A stretch of 64,000 nucleotides of DNA, from assembly GCA_964623085.1 (NCBI GenBank), contig CAZUTO010000007.1, forward strand, positions 7,735-71,734, in the 5' to 3' direction. The stretch is from CAZUTO01 sp964623085 (lineage in GTDB: Bacteria; Pseudomonadota; Gammaproteobacteria; Pseudomonadales; GM7GCV1). Each line of letters starts with the position of its first letter. Position 1 is the stretch's first letter. Below the pieces are notes generated by a model. The model searched no databases, had not been told where the DNA came from, and saw nothing but the letters and a program-made list of their open reading frames with translations. A program made the translations under genes and the position numbers. This document shows, in pieces, positions 25,499-35,554 of this stretch.

Positions 25499-26596
25499 AT
25501 GACGTTCACGTATATGGATCAACAAGACGACTTCGACAAGCTCTGCTCGACATTGAATGGCGAAGATCAATTGGCGGTGGATACCGAGTTTGTTCGTCGC
25601 ACTACCTATTATCCGATACTTGCTTTGCTTCAAATCGCATCCAAGGATGGTATATATCTTATTGACCCGCATGGGATAACAGACTGGTCTGGCTTGCTAG
25701 ATATCTTTCGATCCGATACGCGAATAGTGATGCATTCGTGTAGTGAGGATTTAGAAGTCTTCCGCAAAACCTTTGACCAGCTGCCCGAGAATCTTTTTGA
25801 TACTCAAATTGCGGCTGCATATCTGGGCAAGGGTGATTCGCTGGGCTACGCAGCGTTGGTTGCGCTGATGCGTAATCAAGAAATAGACAAGAGCGAAACA
25901 CAGTCTGATTGGTCGCAGCGTCCACTAAGCGAAAGCCAGCTGGCCTATGCCGCCGAAGATGTTCGCTGGTTGCTGGGTATTGCATCAGAATTGTCTGAGG
26001 AGCTCGTTCAATGCGGACGGCAGGATTGGGTTACCGAAGAAATCAATGCGCTCAACCGTAAATATGAATTTGAAGCGAGTCCAGAAGTCTCTTGGTTACG
26101 TCTAAAAGGTGTGAATCGCTTGAATGAATCCAGTTGGCCGCTCGCTCAGGCATTGTGTGATTGGCGAGAGACTACAGCTCGTCGCAAAGACAAACCAAAA
26201 AGTTGGATTGCGAAAGATGCAGAGCTGCTAGAAATTATCCAGCGGCAGCCCCAGAACCAAACCGATTTATCGAGACTATCTGGTATCTCACCGCCACTGG
26301 TTCGTCACCACGGCAGTAAGATTTTGGAGTTTGTTGCTAGTGGCCAGCATCTGCCTGCCCCAAGCCAGGCACCGGCGCCACAGCTCACGGCGTCTGAACG
26401 AAAACTCTTAAAGTCGATGCAATCCGTAGTGTCTGACTACTCCGAAAGTCAGGGCTTGGCGGCGCGGTTTGTTGCTAATAAACAAGAACTGAGTCAATAC
26501 ATTCTTTTTCATCATGACCGATCTACGATTCGATCATCGCTAGACGAAGGTTGGAGAAAAGAGCAACTTGGCGAGCAATTACAGGCGTTGTTATGA
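25499..26596 (+). CDS. rnd: ribonuclease D
   Basis: 3'-5' exoribonuclease that trims tRNA and other stable RNA 3' ends. The 365-residue protein has the DEDD exonuclease motifs: DTEFVRR (27-33), HSCSEDLEVF with the second Asp, and YAAEDVRWLL with Tyr/Asp of motif III. An HRDC domain follows (about 205-285, WPLAQALCDWRE). The ATG at 25499 follows a weak Shine-Dalgarno. Its stop overlaps the ycgL start by four bases. Confidence 0.93.
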   Translation: MTFTYMDQQDDFDKLCSTLNGEDQLAVDTEFVRRTTYYPILALLQIASKDGIYLIDPHGITDWSGLLDIFRSDTRIVMHSCSEDLEVFRKTFDQLPENLFDTQIAAAYLGKGDSLGYAALVALMRNQEIDKSETQSDWSQRPLSESQLAYAAEDVRWLLGIASELSEELVQCGRQDWVTEEINALNRKYEFEASPEVSWLRLKGVNRLNESSWPLAQALCDWRETTARRKDKPKSWIAKDAELLEIIQRQPQNQTDLSRLSGISPPLVRHHGSKILEFVASGQHLPAPSQAPAPQLTASERKLLKSMQSVVSDYSESQGLAARFVANKQELSQYILFHHDRSTIRSSLDEGWRKEQLGEQLQALL

Positions 26597-26892
26597 GCAC
26601 CGGTTCAGTGACGATCTGTGCAGTCTATAAGAGTGAAGTGGTTGATCAGATGTATCTATTTGTTGATCAACAAGAGGCGTTTGAACGCGTGCCGGAGGAA
26701 TTCATGAAAAATTTCCCCAATCCAGTATTGGTCACTCAGTTCAAACTGTTTCCAGAACGACAGCTGGCTCGCGTAGATGCTAAAAAGCTCATTGCGAGTT
26801 TAAAAGAGCAGGGCTACTACGTTCAGATGCCTCCTCCAAAAGATGTACAGTTGCAGGCGGTATCAAAGCAGAATACGCTGCTTTCAAGATAG
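26593..26892 (+). CDS. ycgL: YcgL-domain protein
   Basis: Small conserved gammaproteobacterial protein of unknown biochemical function. I start it at the ATG at 26593, which overlaps the rnd stop (ATGA) and gives the usual family opening, with VTICAVYKSEVVDQMYLFV. The 99-residue product shows PNPVLVTQFKL and GYYVQMPPP, family signatures. The rnd-ycgL-ycgN order recurs in pseudomonads, so a link to RNA processing is possible but unproven. Confidence 0.88.
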   Translation: MSTGSVTICAVYKSEVVDQMYLFVDQQEAFERVPEEFMKNFPNPVLVTQFKLFPERQLARVDAKKLIASLKEQGYYVQMPPPKDVQLQAVSKQNTLLSR

Positions 26893-26916
26893 TGGGTGAA
26901 TGATAGTGGGTAAATA

Positions 26917-27354
26917 GTGCCGAAAAAGCCTTGGTGGGAATCTATTCCGTTAAAAGAGATGAACCAGGAACAGTGGGAGTTACTCTGTGACGGTTGTGCA
27001 AAGTGCTGCCGCATTCAGCTTGAAGATGATCAAGGAGCTAGAGCGACCACGAATGTTGTATGCCGTTACTTAGACCAAGACAGTTGCCAATGCACTTGCT
27101 ATGAAGCTAGAACAGAAAAAGTACCACTTTGCCTGAAGTTAACACCGGAAAATCTCGATACGTTAGATTGGATGCCCGACACCTGCGCGTATCGATTGAT
27201 CAATGAAGGCAAGCCATTGCAGTTTTGGCACCCGCTGGTTTCGAAAGAGAGAGATAGCATTCATGATTTTGGCCAATCGGTAAGAAGTCGCGTGTTTTCG
27301 GAGTTAGAAGTTGACGAAGATGCGCTTGAATCGCATATTATTCAATGGCATTAA
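26917..27354 (+). CDS. ycgN: YcgN-family cysteine-cluster protein
   Basis: Conserved protein of unknown function in the YkgJ-type cysteine cluster superfamily. The 145-residue product has eight cysteines grouped as CDGCAKCC, CRY, CQCTC, PLCLKL and DTCAY, a pattern expected to bind zinc or an Fe-S cluster. The start is GTG at 26917, giving MPKKPWWE, a good match to the family N-terminus KPFWE. It lies 24 bp after ycgL and is probably in the same transcript. Confidence 0.87.
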   Translation: MPKKPWWESIPLKEMNQEQWELLCDGCAKCCRIQLEDDQGARATTNVVCRYLDQDSCQCTCYEARTEKVPLCLKLTPENLDTLDWMPDTCAYRLINEGKPLQFWHPLVSKERDSIHDFGQSVRSRVFSELEVDEDALESHIIQWH

Positions 27355-27456
27355 TGGTTCACCCGTAGTCGATAATCGTTTGATGTTGAATTTTCGCTTG
27401 TTCCGTTAGAATGCGTCTACTAGAAACCTCGCTCAAGATTTTTGGGAGTTAGTGTA

Positions 27457-27801
27457 TTGTCGCCAACAGTCTATGTTCTTCTATGGGTTTGCTATTTGCT
27501 GGCCGGAGTATTGTTGCTTTGGATAGTGAAAAAACTAACCGATTGGCCACGTGCTCGTTGGTTAAGCTGGATTCTTAGGTTGATCGCCTTTGTGGTCATT
27601 TTTACACCCGCAAAGTTGTATCAGCAGCCTGAATTCTTAGTTCCCGCAAGTATGGCATTGGCGATGGACAGCGTTCTGGGGCGCGAAGAAGCGATTTCTT
27701 CAGTGGTAAGCAATCTTTTGGTGTCCGCAGTTGCATGCGCGCTGATACTTGTTATCTGCGCAGTCATTTCAAAAATAGTGCATTCTCGTAAAGGCAAATG
27801 A
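27457..27801 (+). CDS. small membrane protein of unknown function
   Basis: I do not recognise this gene. I place the start at the TTG at 27457, eight bases after a good Shine-Dalgarno (GGGAG, 27444-27448), giving 114 residues; no ATG or GTG is available nearby. Three hydrophobic segments are visible: about 5-25 (VYVLLWVCYLLAGVLLLWIV), 38-52 (WILRLIAFVVIFTP) and 86-106 (VSAVACALILVICAVI), with a basic C-terminal tail HSRKGK. Its stop overlaps the fadD start by four bases, suggesting coupled expression with the acyl-CoA synthetase. Confidence 0.72.
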   Translation: MSPTVYVLLWVCYLLAGVLLLWIVKKLTDWPRARWLSWILRLIAFVVIFTPAKLYQQPEFLVPASMALAMDSVLGREEAISSVVSNLLVSAVACALILVICAVISKIVHSRKGK

Positions 27802-29546
27802 GCGATAGACTTAGCAACATATATTCTAAATTTAGAAGCTTTAGAAAGATGACAACAGAAAACGATCAAGTAAGTGAAGCGTTGAATCGGGCTCGTGAAC
27901 GATTTGGGATGCCCAATGAATTGCCTGATTCAGACATTCGGACGTTTTCCGATCTCTTTGCCAAAGCGCGTGATCGATTTTCGGACAAGCCGGCCTACCA
28001 GAGCCTTGGTGTCACACTCACTTTTGCTGATATCGATCAGCTATCAGATAGCTTTGCCATCTACCTTCAGAGTCTACCGTTTCTAGAGCAGGGCGATCGT
28101 ATTGCGGTGCAGTTACCCAACACTTTGCAATACCCGGTTGCGGCAATGGGTATTCTCAAAGCGGGAATGGTATTAGTAAATACAAACCCTCTGTATACCT
28201 CACATGAGTTAAAGCATCAGCTCAACGACTCGGGTACTAAGTTGATCGTCGTACTAGAAAACTTCGCCAAAGAGCTTGAAGAGGTCGTTGATGAAACACC
28301 ATTGAAAGCAGTGATGTTGACGCAGGTAGGAGATTTGTTTCCAACCGTTAAAAGATGGGGTGTCAATTTCGCCCTGAAATACGTCATGCGGAAAGTGCCA
28401 AAATTGAATTTTACTAATTCAGTTCGGTTTTTAGATGCGTTTCAAAATCCAAACAATACCGCTCTCGTTCCAGTCGAGGTCGCGCCTGGCGATATCGCTG
28501 TACTGCAATATACGGGAGGCACCACAGGCGTGGCCAAGGGTGTCATGCTTACCCATCAAAACCTGATGGATTGCATGCGTCAGGTCGCCTATGTTTATTC
28601 GCTGGCCAATTGGAAAGAAGGCGAGTCATGTATGGTGACACCGCTGCCGCTCTATCACATCTATGCGTTCAGTATTTCTTTTACTCACGCGCTCAACAAT
28701 GGGCATCTAAATGTGCTGGTGATTGATCCAAGAAATATCAAAGCATTTGTCAAAACCCTTCGCAAAACGCCATTTGATGGCCTCATTGGCCTTAATACGT
28801 TGTTTAGTCATCTGATGGACAATGCAGATTTTAGAAACCTAGATTTTAGCCGAATGAAGTTAGTGCTTAGTGGCGGCATGGCGCTGTCGAAAAGCATTGC
28901 AGATAGATGGCGCGAGATTACGGGAAGCGAAATATGTGAAGGCTATGGTTTGACCGAAAGCTCCGGCATTCTATGTGTGAACAGCCCTAAGGATGTGCAG
29001 CTAGGCACAGTGGGTACGTCTTTTTCCGGTAACAGCATCAAGATCGTCGACGACAAAGGCAACCTACTCGCCTGCGGTGAATCGGGAGAGCTGTATTTTA
29101 AAGGTCCTTCACAGATGAAAGGTTATTGGGGTAGAGAAGACGCCACTCAGAAATTACTGGATAAAGATGGCTACATGGCAACCGGCGACATTGCCGTAAT
29201 GAGTCCTGAAGGCATGCTGAGTATTGTCGATCGGGCAAAGGACATGATTATTGTTTCGGGCTTTAACGTCTACCCGAATCAGATTGAAGACGTGGTTCTC
29301 GGGCACCCAGATATACAGGAATGTGCTGCGGTGGCGGGTAAAACCGACGAAGGTGAATATGTTCGGTTGTTTGCCGTTTCCTTGAATCCAGAGCTAACAG
29401 AAAAAGCACTGCGTGATTATTGTCGCGAGTACCTGACGGGCTACAAGGTGCCTAAGAAAGTCATTTTTGTCGATGACCTACCGAAATCAAATGTAGGGAA
29501 GATATTGCGTCGAGAACTCCGAGATCAATACCCGGAGGAGGCTTAG
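27798..29546 (+). CDS. fadD: long-chain fatty acid-CoA ligase
   Basis: Activates fatty acids to acyl-CoA with ATP, for beta-oxidation or lipid synthesis; membrane-associated in E. coli. The 582-residue protein has the AMP-binding signature YTGGTTGVAKG, the linker motif EGYGLTESSG, YMATGDIAVM, and DRAKDMIIVSGFNVYP, followed by the C-terminal Lys region PKSNVGKILRRELR. The start at 27798 (ATGA overlap) gives an N-terminus about 30 residues longer than E. coli FadD; an ATG at 27849 is an alternative. No other beta-oxidation gene is nearby. Confidence 0.92.
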   Translation: MSDRLSNIYSKFRSFRKMTTENDQVSEALNRARERFGMPNELPDSDIRTFSDLFAKARDRFSDKPAYQSLGVTLTFADIDQLSDSFAIYLQSLPFLEQGDRIAVQLPNTLQYPVAAMGILKAGMVLVNTNPLYTSHELKHQLNDSGTKLIVVLENFAKELEEVVDETPLKAVMLTQVGDLFPTVKRWGVNFALKYVMRKVPKLNFTNSVRFLDAFQNPNNTALVPVEVAPGDIAVLQYTGGTTGVAKGVMLTHQNLMDCMRQVAYVYSLANWKEGESCMVTPLPLYHIYAFSISFTHALNNGHLNVLVIDPRNIKAFVKTLRKTPFDGLIGLNTLFSHLMDNADFRNLDFSRMKLVLSGGMALSKSIADRWREITGSEICEGYGLTESSGILCVNSPKDVQLGTVGTSFSGNSIKIVDDKGNLLACGESGELYFKGPSQMKGYWGREDATQKLLDKDGYMATGDIAVMSPEGMLSIVDRAKDMIIVSGFNVYPNQIEDVVLGHPDIQECAAVAGKTDEGEYVRLFAVSLNPELTEKALRDYCREYLTGYKVPKKVIFVDDLPKSNVGKILRRELRDQYPEEA

Positions 29547-29611
29547 CTTTTTCGCTAGCGTATTAGTGCTTCAAGTTAAGCCTGCGCGTTTTGCGGTAAT
29601 TTGTAGCAGTC

Positions 29612-32600
29612 ATGTCTGATGTGGTTCCTAACCTGATTGAAAAACTGCCTCTTTGTGCGAGCAAAGATCACTTTCGGTTGTCTCGTGATCTAGCCAAGGT
29701 GAAATCACGTTTGGCTGCGAAGAAGCCCGTTGAAAAGGAACTCAGCAAACTTCAAACAGCACTAGACGCTTCCGTTGCTTGGGTTCAGAAACGCACATCG
29801 AGTATTCCACAGATTAATTTTCCTGCTGACTTGCCGGTTTCGGAACGAGCTGGGGAGATTCGTGAATTGCTAGAAAACAATCAGGTGTTGATTGTTGCTG
29901 GCGAGACCGGCTCGGGCAAAACGACTCAGATACCAAAAATTTGCCTAAGTTTAGGTATCGGTTCAAAAGGTCTTATTGGCCATACGCAGCCGCGCAGAGT
30001 CGCCGCTCGATCCGTAGCATCTCGAATTGCATCCGAGTTGGGCACAAGCTTGGGTTCGCTGGTGGGGTTTCAGGTTCGGTTCACGGATAAGAGTTCACCA
30101 AATAGTCTGATCAAATTGATGACAGATGGGATTCTGCTTTCTGAGATTCAACGTGACCGCTATCTGAATAACTACGAATGTATCATTATCGATGAGGCGC
30201 ACGAGCGTAGCCTGAATATCGATTTTCTGCTCGGTTACCTTAAAGAGTTGTTGCCTCGCCGGCCTGATTTAAAGCTCATTGTGACCTCTGCCACCATCGA
30301 TGTTGAACGATTTTCGTCTCATTTTGATGGTGCGCCGGTGATCGAGGTCAGTGGCCGAACCTTTCCTGTTGAGCTGCAATATTCTCCGGTTGAGGAAGGT
30401 TTTGATAGCCTAACTGAAGCAGTGGTAAGCCATGTTGGCGACATTCTTGCAAGCAAGCCGATATCACCCAATGCACCGGATATTCTGGCGTTCTTCTCCG
30501 GTGAGAGGGAGATACGTGATGCGGCTGCCGCATTGCGCCGTGCGGAGTTTCGTAACCTTGAGGTTCTGCCGCTCTATTCACGCTTGAATAATAAGGACCA
30601 GGATCGCATTTTTACAAAAGGGCGAGGTCGCCGGATTGTGCTGGCAACCAATGTTGCTGAAACATCGTTGACCGTTCCAGGTATTGGCTACGTGATTGAT
30701 ACTGGCTTGGCACGCGTTAGCCGCTACAGCGTGCGCACCAAGGTGCAGCGATTGCCCATTGAGCCCATTTCACAAGCCAGCGCTCGGCAGCGAGCGGGGC
30801 GCTGCGGTCGAATCGCGAGTGGACTATGCATACGGCTTTATTCCGAACAGGATTTTCTAGGCCGTCCAGAATTTACCCCACCCGAGGTACTAAGAACCAA
30901 TCTTGCTTCCGTGATCTTGCAGATGCTTCATCTCAAACTAGGAGATATCGGCGATTTTCCCTTTGTTGAACCACCGCAAGAGAAGCAGATTCGAGATGGG
31001 TTTCAGTTGCTTGAAGAGCTCTCATTCTTAGACCCAGATGGCCAGATTACCAAAATTGGCAAGGATATCTTTGGGATTCCCATTGAGCCTAGGTTCGCGC
31101 GCATGCTTTGGCAAGGTAAACAAGATGGCTGCCTTGCAGATATCATCACCTTGGTCAGTTATATGTCGGTGCGCGACCCGCGCGATAGGCCCAGTGACAA
31201 ACAGCAACAAGCCGATGAGAAGCACCGCCAGTTTGCTGATAAAGAATCCGATTTTGTTGCGATATTAAATCTCTGGGAAGCCTACGAGCAACAGCGCCAA
31301 GCGTTAAGCAATCGAGACTTAGATCGCTGGTGTAAAACGAATTTTCTCTCGCCTATGCGCCTGCGCGAATGGCGCGATATCCATCGGCAAATATCGTTGG
31401 TAGTGAAAGATCGGAACTGGAAACTCAATAAGGATGCCGGTTCTCATAAGGCTGTTCATCGTGCGCTTTTGAGTGGGCTGTTAACGCACGTTGGTATTCA
31501 GGAAGAGGACAAGATGTTTCTCGGTGTAAGAAACCGACGTTTTCGAATTTTCCCCGGTTCGTTCCTCGCGAAAAAACCGCCGAAATGGATTATTGCAGCA
31601 CAGCTACTCGAAACCAGCCAGCTATTCGCCCATCAGGTAGCCAAGATAGACCCAGAGTGGCTGGTCTCATTGGCTAAGCACCTGTTACAGACTGACTACT
31701 ATGAGCCTCACTATGATTCCGGTCGTGGCGAAATTATGGCGCGACAGCGTTTTAGTCTTTACGGGCTTGTTGTCAGTGATAACAAAAAGGTCAGTTATAA
31801 ATCAATAGAGCCAGCAATATGCCGAGATATGTTTATTCGGGAGTGTTTAGTAGGTTGGAAGTATCGGTCGAAAGCCGCGTTTTATCAGCACAATAAGGCT
31901 ATCGCAGAAGAGCTAGAAGACATGGAAGACCGGACGCGAAGCCGTGACTTCCAGTTTGACGACGATCAGCTGTACGAGTTTTATTCAGAGCGTCTTCCTG
32001 TTTCGGTTGTTGATATGACTAGCTTTGAGCAGTGGCGGGTCGAGCGTGAAAAGTCAGAGCCACAGTTGTTGTTTTTGGATAAAGAGACGTTTGTTGATCA
32101 GTCAAAAGGCGAGCGGTTAGAAGCGTTTCCGAGCTCTCTGGAGTGGGATGGTTTGTCGTTCGAATTGAGTTATCGGTTTGAGCCGGGACACTCTGGGGAT
32201 GGCGTCACCATTTGTGTGCCTATTGGTGTTTTGCATCAGGTTCCAGAGCATCTTACCGAATGGCTAGTGCCAGGTATGCTTGCGGACAAGCTCGTTTGTA
32301 TGTTGAAAGCCTTGCCAAAGAGTATCCGCAGGCAGCTAGTGCCAATTCCGGCTTATGTCGAGAAAATGCTACCGCTGCTGAAAGCAGAAAACACGCCGCT
32401 GGGTGATGCTGTTGCGTTACAGCTTAAACGGCTTACAGGTGTAGATGTTCCATCGGATACGTTTCGTGGTATGGATATCGAGTCCTTCTACATGATGAAT
32501 TATCGGCTACAGGACGACGCCGGAAAAGTGATCGCAGAAGGACGAAGTCTATCTGAGTTAAAAAGTGAGTATCGAAGTAAGGCAGATGAAGCCGTCACCG

Positions 32601-33520
32601 AAGTGAGAAGAGACACGCAAGAGTTTGCCGATGATCAGAGTTGGTCATTTGGCGATTTGCCCGAAAGTGTCGATATAAAACGTGGTGAAACGCAAGTTCG
32701 ACTTTGGCCAGGCTTGGTAGATAAGAAGACGGCAGTCGGGTATCAGTTGTTTAATGATGCAGCTTTGGCGAGCTATATGCACGGCAATGCCATTCAGCGC
32801 CTGCTGTTGTTGAGTTGTTCAGAGGCGAGTAAGTATCTTAGAAAAGAGCTATTTCGGGCCAACGATTTGGCCATATTGACGCTTGGCGCCGAATCTAAAG
32901 ACGCACTTTGCGATGATTTGATTATGTCGGTTTGTCGCGATCTTGTCGGTGAGTTTTCAGACAAAAATGCTGTGCCTCGAAATCAATCAGCGTTTGAGAG
33001 TTTGGTAAGTGAAGCAAAGCCGCGTCTTGTCGCCATGGCCATGGAAAGAGAGCAACGTTGCTTGAAGCTAGTGCCATTATTGCGAGCGTTAAGAAATAGT
33101 CTCAATGAACTTGGCTCTGCTGAGCATGCTGCGATTAAAGATATGACGTCTCAAATTGAGCGCCTTATTAGCCCAGGCTTTTTGAAGCGAGCAGATCTGC
33201 AGGTATTGTCGGATATCGAAAGATACTTTCGAGGTATAGCAAAGCGAATTGAAAAGCTTCAAGGCCAGCTAGGCCGCGATGCGCAGCATATAGAAACGGT
33301 GCAGGAGTATGAGCGAATACTTCTCGATTTGCAGATAGAAATAGCGCCAGAATGGCAAGCCCAAATCCCCGAAATTGAGGATTTTCGATGGTTGCTAGAG
33401 GAGTTTCGTGTGTCCTTATTTTCGCAGCCGCTGAAAACTCGGAGGCCGGTATCAGAAAAAAGGTTACAGAAATTTGTGGATACTATTGAAACTCGCAGAA
33501 ATGCTTTACATCTGATTTAA
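29612..33520 (+). CDS. hrpA: ATP-dependent RNA helicase HrpA
   Basis: DEAH-box helicase; in E. coli it rescues stalled ribosomes and processes some mRNAs. The 1302-residue protein matches the HrpA length (about 1300). Motifs in order: I GETGSGKTTQ, Ia TQPRRVAARS, II DEAH in IIDEAHERS, III SAT in VTSATID, V TNVAETSLT and VI QRAGRCGR. These are followed by the HA2/OB-fold region (about 440-700) and the long HrpA-specific C-terminal half (DUF3418). An N-terminal region of about 80 residues precedes the helicase core. It stands alone, with no overlap to its neighbours. Confidence 0.96.
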   Translation: MSDVVPNLIEKLPLCASKDHFRLSRDLAKVKSRLAAKKPVEKELSKLQTALDASVAWVQKRTSSIPQINFPADLPVSERAGEIRELLENNQVLIVAGETGSGKTTQIPKICLSLGIGSKGLIGHTQPRRVAARSVASRIASELGTSLGSLVGFQVRFTDKSSPNSLIKLMTDGILLSEIQRDRYLNNYECIIIDEAHERSLNIDFLLGYLKELLPRRPDLKLIVTSATIDVERFSSHFDGAPVIEVSGRTFPVELQYSPVEEGFDSLTEAVVSHVGDILASKPISPNAPDILAFFSGEREIRDAAAALRRAEFRNLEVLPLYSRLNNKDQDRIFTKGRGRRIVLATNVAETSLTVPGIGYVIDTGLARVSRYSVRTKVQRLPIEPISQASARQRAGRCGRIASGLCIRLYSEQDFLGRPEFTPPEVLRTNLASVILQMLHLKLGDIGDFPFVEPPQEKQIRDGFQLLEELSFLDPDGQITKIGKDIFGIPIEPRFARMLWQGKQDGCLADIITLVSYMSVRDPRDRPSDKQQQADEKHRQFADKESDFVAILNLWEAYEQQRQALSNRDLDRWCKTNFLSPMRLREWRDIHRQISLVVKDRNWKLNKDAGSHKAVHRALLSGLLTHVGIQEEDKMFLGVRNRRFRIFPGSFLAKKPPKWIIAAQLLETSQLFAHQVAKIDPEWLVSLAKHLLQTDYYEPHYDSGRGEIMARQRFSLYGLVVSDNKKVSYKSIEPAICRDMFIRECLVGWKYRSKAAFYQHNKAIAEELEDMEDRTRSRDFQFDDDQLYEFYSERLPVSVVDMTSFEQWRVEREKSEPQLLFLDKETFVDQSKGERLEAFPSSLEWDGLSFELSYRFEPGHSGDGVTICVPIGVLHQVPEHLTEWLVPGMLADKLVCMLKALPKSIRRQLVPIPAYVEKMLPLLKAENTPLGDAVALQLKRLTGVDVPSDTFRGMDIESFYMMNYRLQDDAGKVIAEGRSLSELKSEYRSKADEAVTEVRRDTQEFADDQSWSFGDLPESVDIKRGETQVRLWPGLVDKKTAVGYQLFNDAALASYMHGNAIQRLLLLSCSEASKYLRKELFRANDLAILTLGAESKDALCDDLIMSVCRDLVGEFSDKNAVPRNQSAFESLVSEAKPRLVAMAMEREQRCLKLVPLLRALRNSLNELGSAEHAAIKDMTSQIERLISPGFLKRADLQVLSDIERYFRGIAKRIEKLQGQLGRDAQHIETVQEYERILLDLQIEIAPEWQAQIPEIEDFRWLLEEFRVSLFSQPLKTRRPVSEKRLQKFVDTIETRRNALHLI

Positions 33521-33619
33521 AAGGAGAATAATTCGCGAACTTTGGTATGGAAATGAGTTGTATTTTTTAAATAGAGCAGGCTAAACGGCTTGTTGACCCT
33601 TAAGGAACTATGATCAGTT

Positions 33620-34351
33620 ATGAAATCTAGAATCGGCGTGTTAAAAACTTTGGGTCTAAGCCTCGTGCTGCTGTTGCTTCACTCATGCGCCACTGTTGAG
33701 CCTGGACAAGAGCCCAACCCTGATCCTTGGGAGGCATGGAACCGACCTGTTACGAGCTTTAATCTTGCACTAGATAAAGCGATATTGCGGCCCCTAGCAG
33801 TTGGATATCGCTGGATAACGCCTCAGTTTGGCGAAGATGCCATTGGTCGTATCTTTAGCAATGTTGGTGAAATCAGTAACCTATTTAATAACCTGCTTCA
33901 GGGTGAGCCACTGGAAGCGGGGAACTCAACTGGCCGATTTTTGGTGAATTCAACGCTTGGATTGGGCGGCATATTCGATGTGGCCAATACTCTGGGGCTA
34001 AAGAAACAAGATCCAGAAGATTTTGGACAAACACTTGGTGTTTGGGGTGTCGAGTCAGGCCCGTATCTTGTACTTCCTTTTTTGGGACCGTCAACGCTAA
34101 GAGATGGGCCTTCGCGTGTTGTGGACTGGTTTCTCGATCCAGTAAATTATATAGATGAGAACTCTATTAGGTTTCCTATAAACGGGGTGGAACTAATAGA
34201 CTTAAGATCATCGTTGATTGAAAACGAAGGATTGATTTCGGGCGATGTTTACCTTTTTATCAGGGATGCATATCTTCAGCGCCGCGAGTTTTTGATCGAT
34301 GATGGCGAATTGACAGAAAGCGGCTTTGACGATTTTCTAGACGATTTCTAG
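33620..34351 (+). CDS. mlaA: outer-membrane lipid asymmetry lipoprotein MlaA (VacJ)
   Basis: Outer-membrane lipoprotein that extracts misplaced phospholipids from the outer leaflet and passes them to the MlaC shuttle. The 243-residue protein has a signal sequence with lipobox LLHSC (Cys about 23), then DPWEAWNRPVTSFN, which is the MlaA opening motif. NSTLGLGGIFDVA and GVESGPYLVLPFLGPST are also family signatures. The tail is strongly acidic (DDFLDDF). The stop codon shares one base with the next GTG start. The mlaFEDCB operon is not in the window. Confidence 0.94.
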   Translation: MKSRIGVLKTLGLSLVLLLLHSCATVEPGQEPNPDPWEAWNRPVTSFNLALDKAILRPLAVGYRWITPQFGEDAIGRIFSNVGEISNLFNNLLQGEPLEAGNSTGRFLVNSTLGLGGIFDVANTLGLKKQDPEDFGQTLGVWGVESGPYLVLPFLGPSTLRDGPSRVVDWFLDPVNYIDENSIRFPINGVELIDLRSSLIENEGLISGDVYLFIRDAYLQRREFLIDDGELTESGFDDFLDDF

Positions 34352-35553
34352 TGAGCGACCACCGTGTTTTCGCTATCGATGCTGATCCAAATGTACGCCG
34401 TTGGGTAGCGAGGCATTTAGGTGGGCGTGGGCACGTCGTTGTTAATTACCAGGATCTAGAAGAGCTTGAAAATGCCAATGAAAGCATGGGGCCTGACATA
34501 GTCGTTGTCGACGTAGATTGCGCGGATGATGCCCAGAAACTGGTGGAGAAGCTCTTCCCCAAAAAGACACAAATTCAGTATATTCAGCTTGTTCGGAATC
34601 ATACCGTCGATGAAGCTGTTTTGGCTTTCAATAAATCCAATAGAGACTGTCTCCCTGTACCATTTAGCGAACGAACATTGGTTTTAGCTATTCAGCGAGC
34701 AGGGGAGCGTCGTCAACTTATCGCCAATAATTTACGCACGCTTCGTCGTTTGAAAAAGTCCATGGAAGAGGCAGAAACACGGCTGAGTATTCTTAGAGCA
34801 GATCAAATTGCTGGTCGGCAAATGCAGCAAAACCTGCTGCCTCGCTCCCCAGTCATTCGGCCGCCTTATTATGTAGGACGAAAGATACTGCCGTCGCTCT
34901 ATTTGTCGGGCGATTTTGTTAACTATATGCCGGCGATCGATCAGTACTTTTTGTTCTATTTGCTTGATGTTTCCGGCCATGGAGCGTCGTCTGCGTTTGT
35001 CACCGTGATCGTGCGGCAACTCATGCGGCGCGTTGTTCGCAATCATGAAGAGACGAACCAGGAAGCATTTAGGTTGGCACCTGATGCCTTTCTGGAGCGG
35101 ATAAACGCCGTTTTGTTAGACAACGAATTTGACAAGCACTTAACCATGTTTGCTGGTGAGTTGGACTTTGAGAAAAATATACTCAGGTATTCTGTTGGCG
35201 CACAGTTACCTATGCCTATACTTATTGAAGATGGAAAAGCGAGATTTATAGAAGGTAAGGGCAAGCCGGTAGGTTTGTTTCCGGATGCTAACTGGGATGT
35301 AGAATATATAGAGCTTCCAGACAAATTCATTCTGATCGCATTTTCTGATGGTATTTTGGAAGTCTTGCCGCAAGAGACATTGGCGGATCAAGAGCAATTT
35401 TTGCTAGATAAGCTCAAGAACGTGGACCCAGATGTTGATGCAGTATTGCCTGCTCTGGGTGTGGAAGAAACAGAAGGTTTACCTGATGATATCGCTGTTT
35501 TTATGGTGGCACGTGGCTACCATACGGAGAGCGCTAGTCGTAGTGAGGGTTAA
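34351..35553 (+). CDS. response-regulator-like PP2C phosphatase (RsbU/HsbR-like)
   Basis: Predicted cytoplasmic phosphatase that dephosphorylates the adjacent STAS protein in a partner-switching circuit. The 400-residue protein has an N-terminal receiver-like domain (1-125), a coiled-coil linker (about 125-155) and a PP2C/SpoIIE domain (about 165-395). The phosphatase metal motifs are present: LSGDFV, DVSGHGASS, FSDGILE and LPDDIAVF. In the receiver, Asp54 (VVVDVD) and the acidic pair Asp10/Asp12 remain, but the switch Thr and the conserved Lys seem replaced (QLVRN and LPVPF in place of LTA and LPKPF), so phosphorylation control may be lost or altered. The start is GTG at 34351, overlapping the mlaA stop. 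The order mlaA-phosphatase-STAS with tal-dusA facing it equals P. aeruginosa PA2800-PA2795, from memory. Confidence 0.87.
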   Translation: MSDHRVFAIDADPNVRRWVARHLGGRGHVVVNYQDLEELENANESMGPDIVVVDVDCADDAQKLVEKLFPKKTQIQYIQLVRNHTVDEAVLAFNKSNRDCLPVPFSERTLVLAIQRAGERRQLIANNLRTLRRLKKSMEEAETRLSILRADQIAGRQMQQNLLPRSPVIRPPYYVGRKILPSLYLSGDFVNYMPAIDQYFLFYLLDVSGHGASSAFVTVIVRQLMRRVVRNHEETNQEAFRLAPDAFLERINAVLLDNEFDKHLTMFAGELDFEKNILRYSVGAQLPMPILIEDGKARFIEGKGKPVGLFPDANWDVEYIELPDKFILIAFSDGILEVLPQETLADQEQFLLDKLKNVDPDVDAVLPALGVEETEGLPDDIAVFMVARGYHTESASRSEG

Positions 35554-35554
35554 G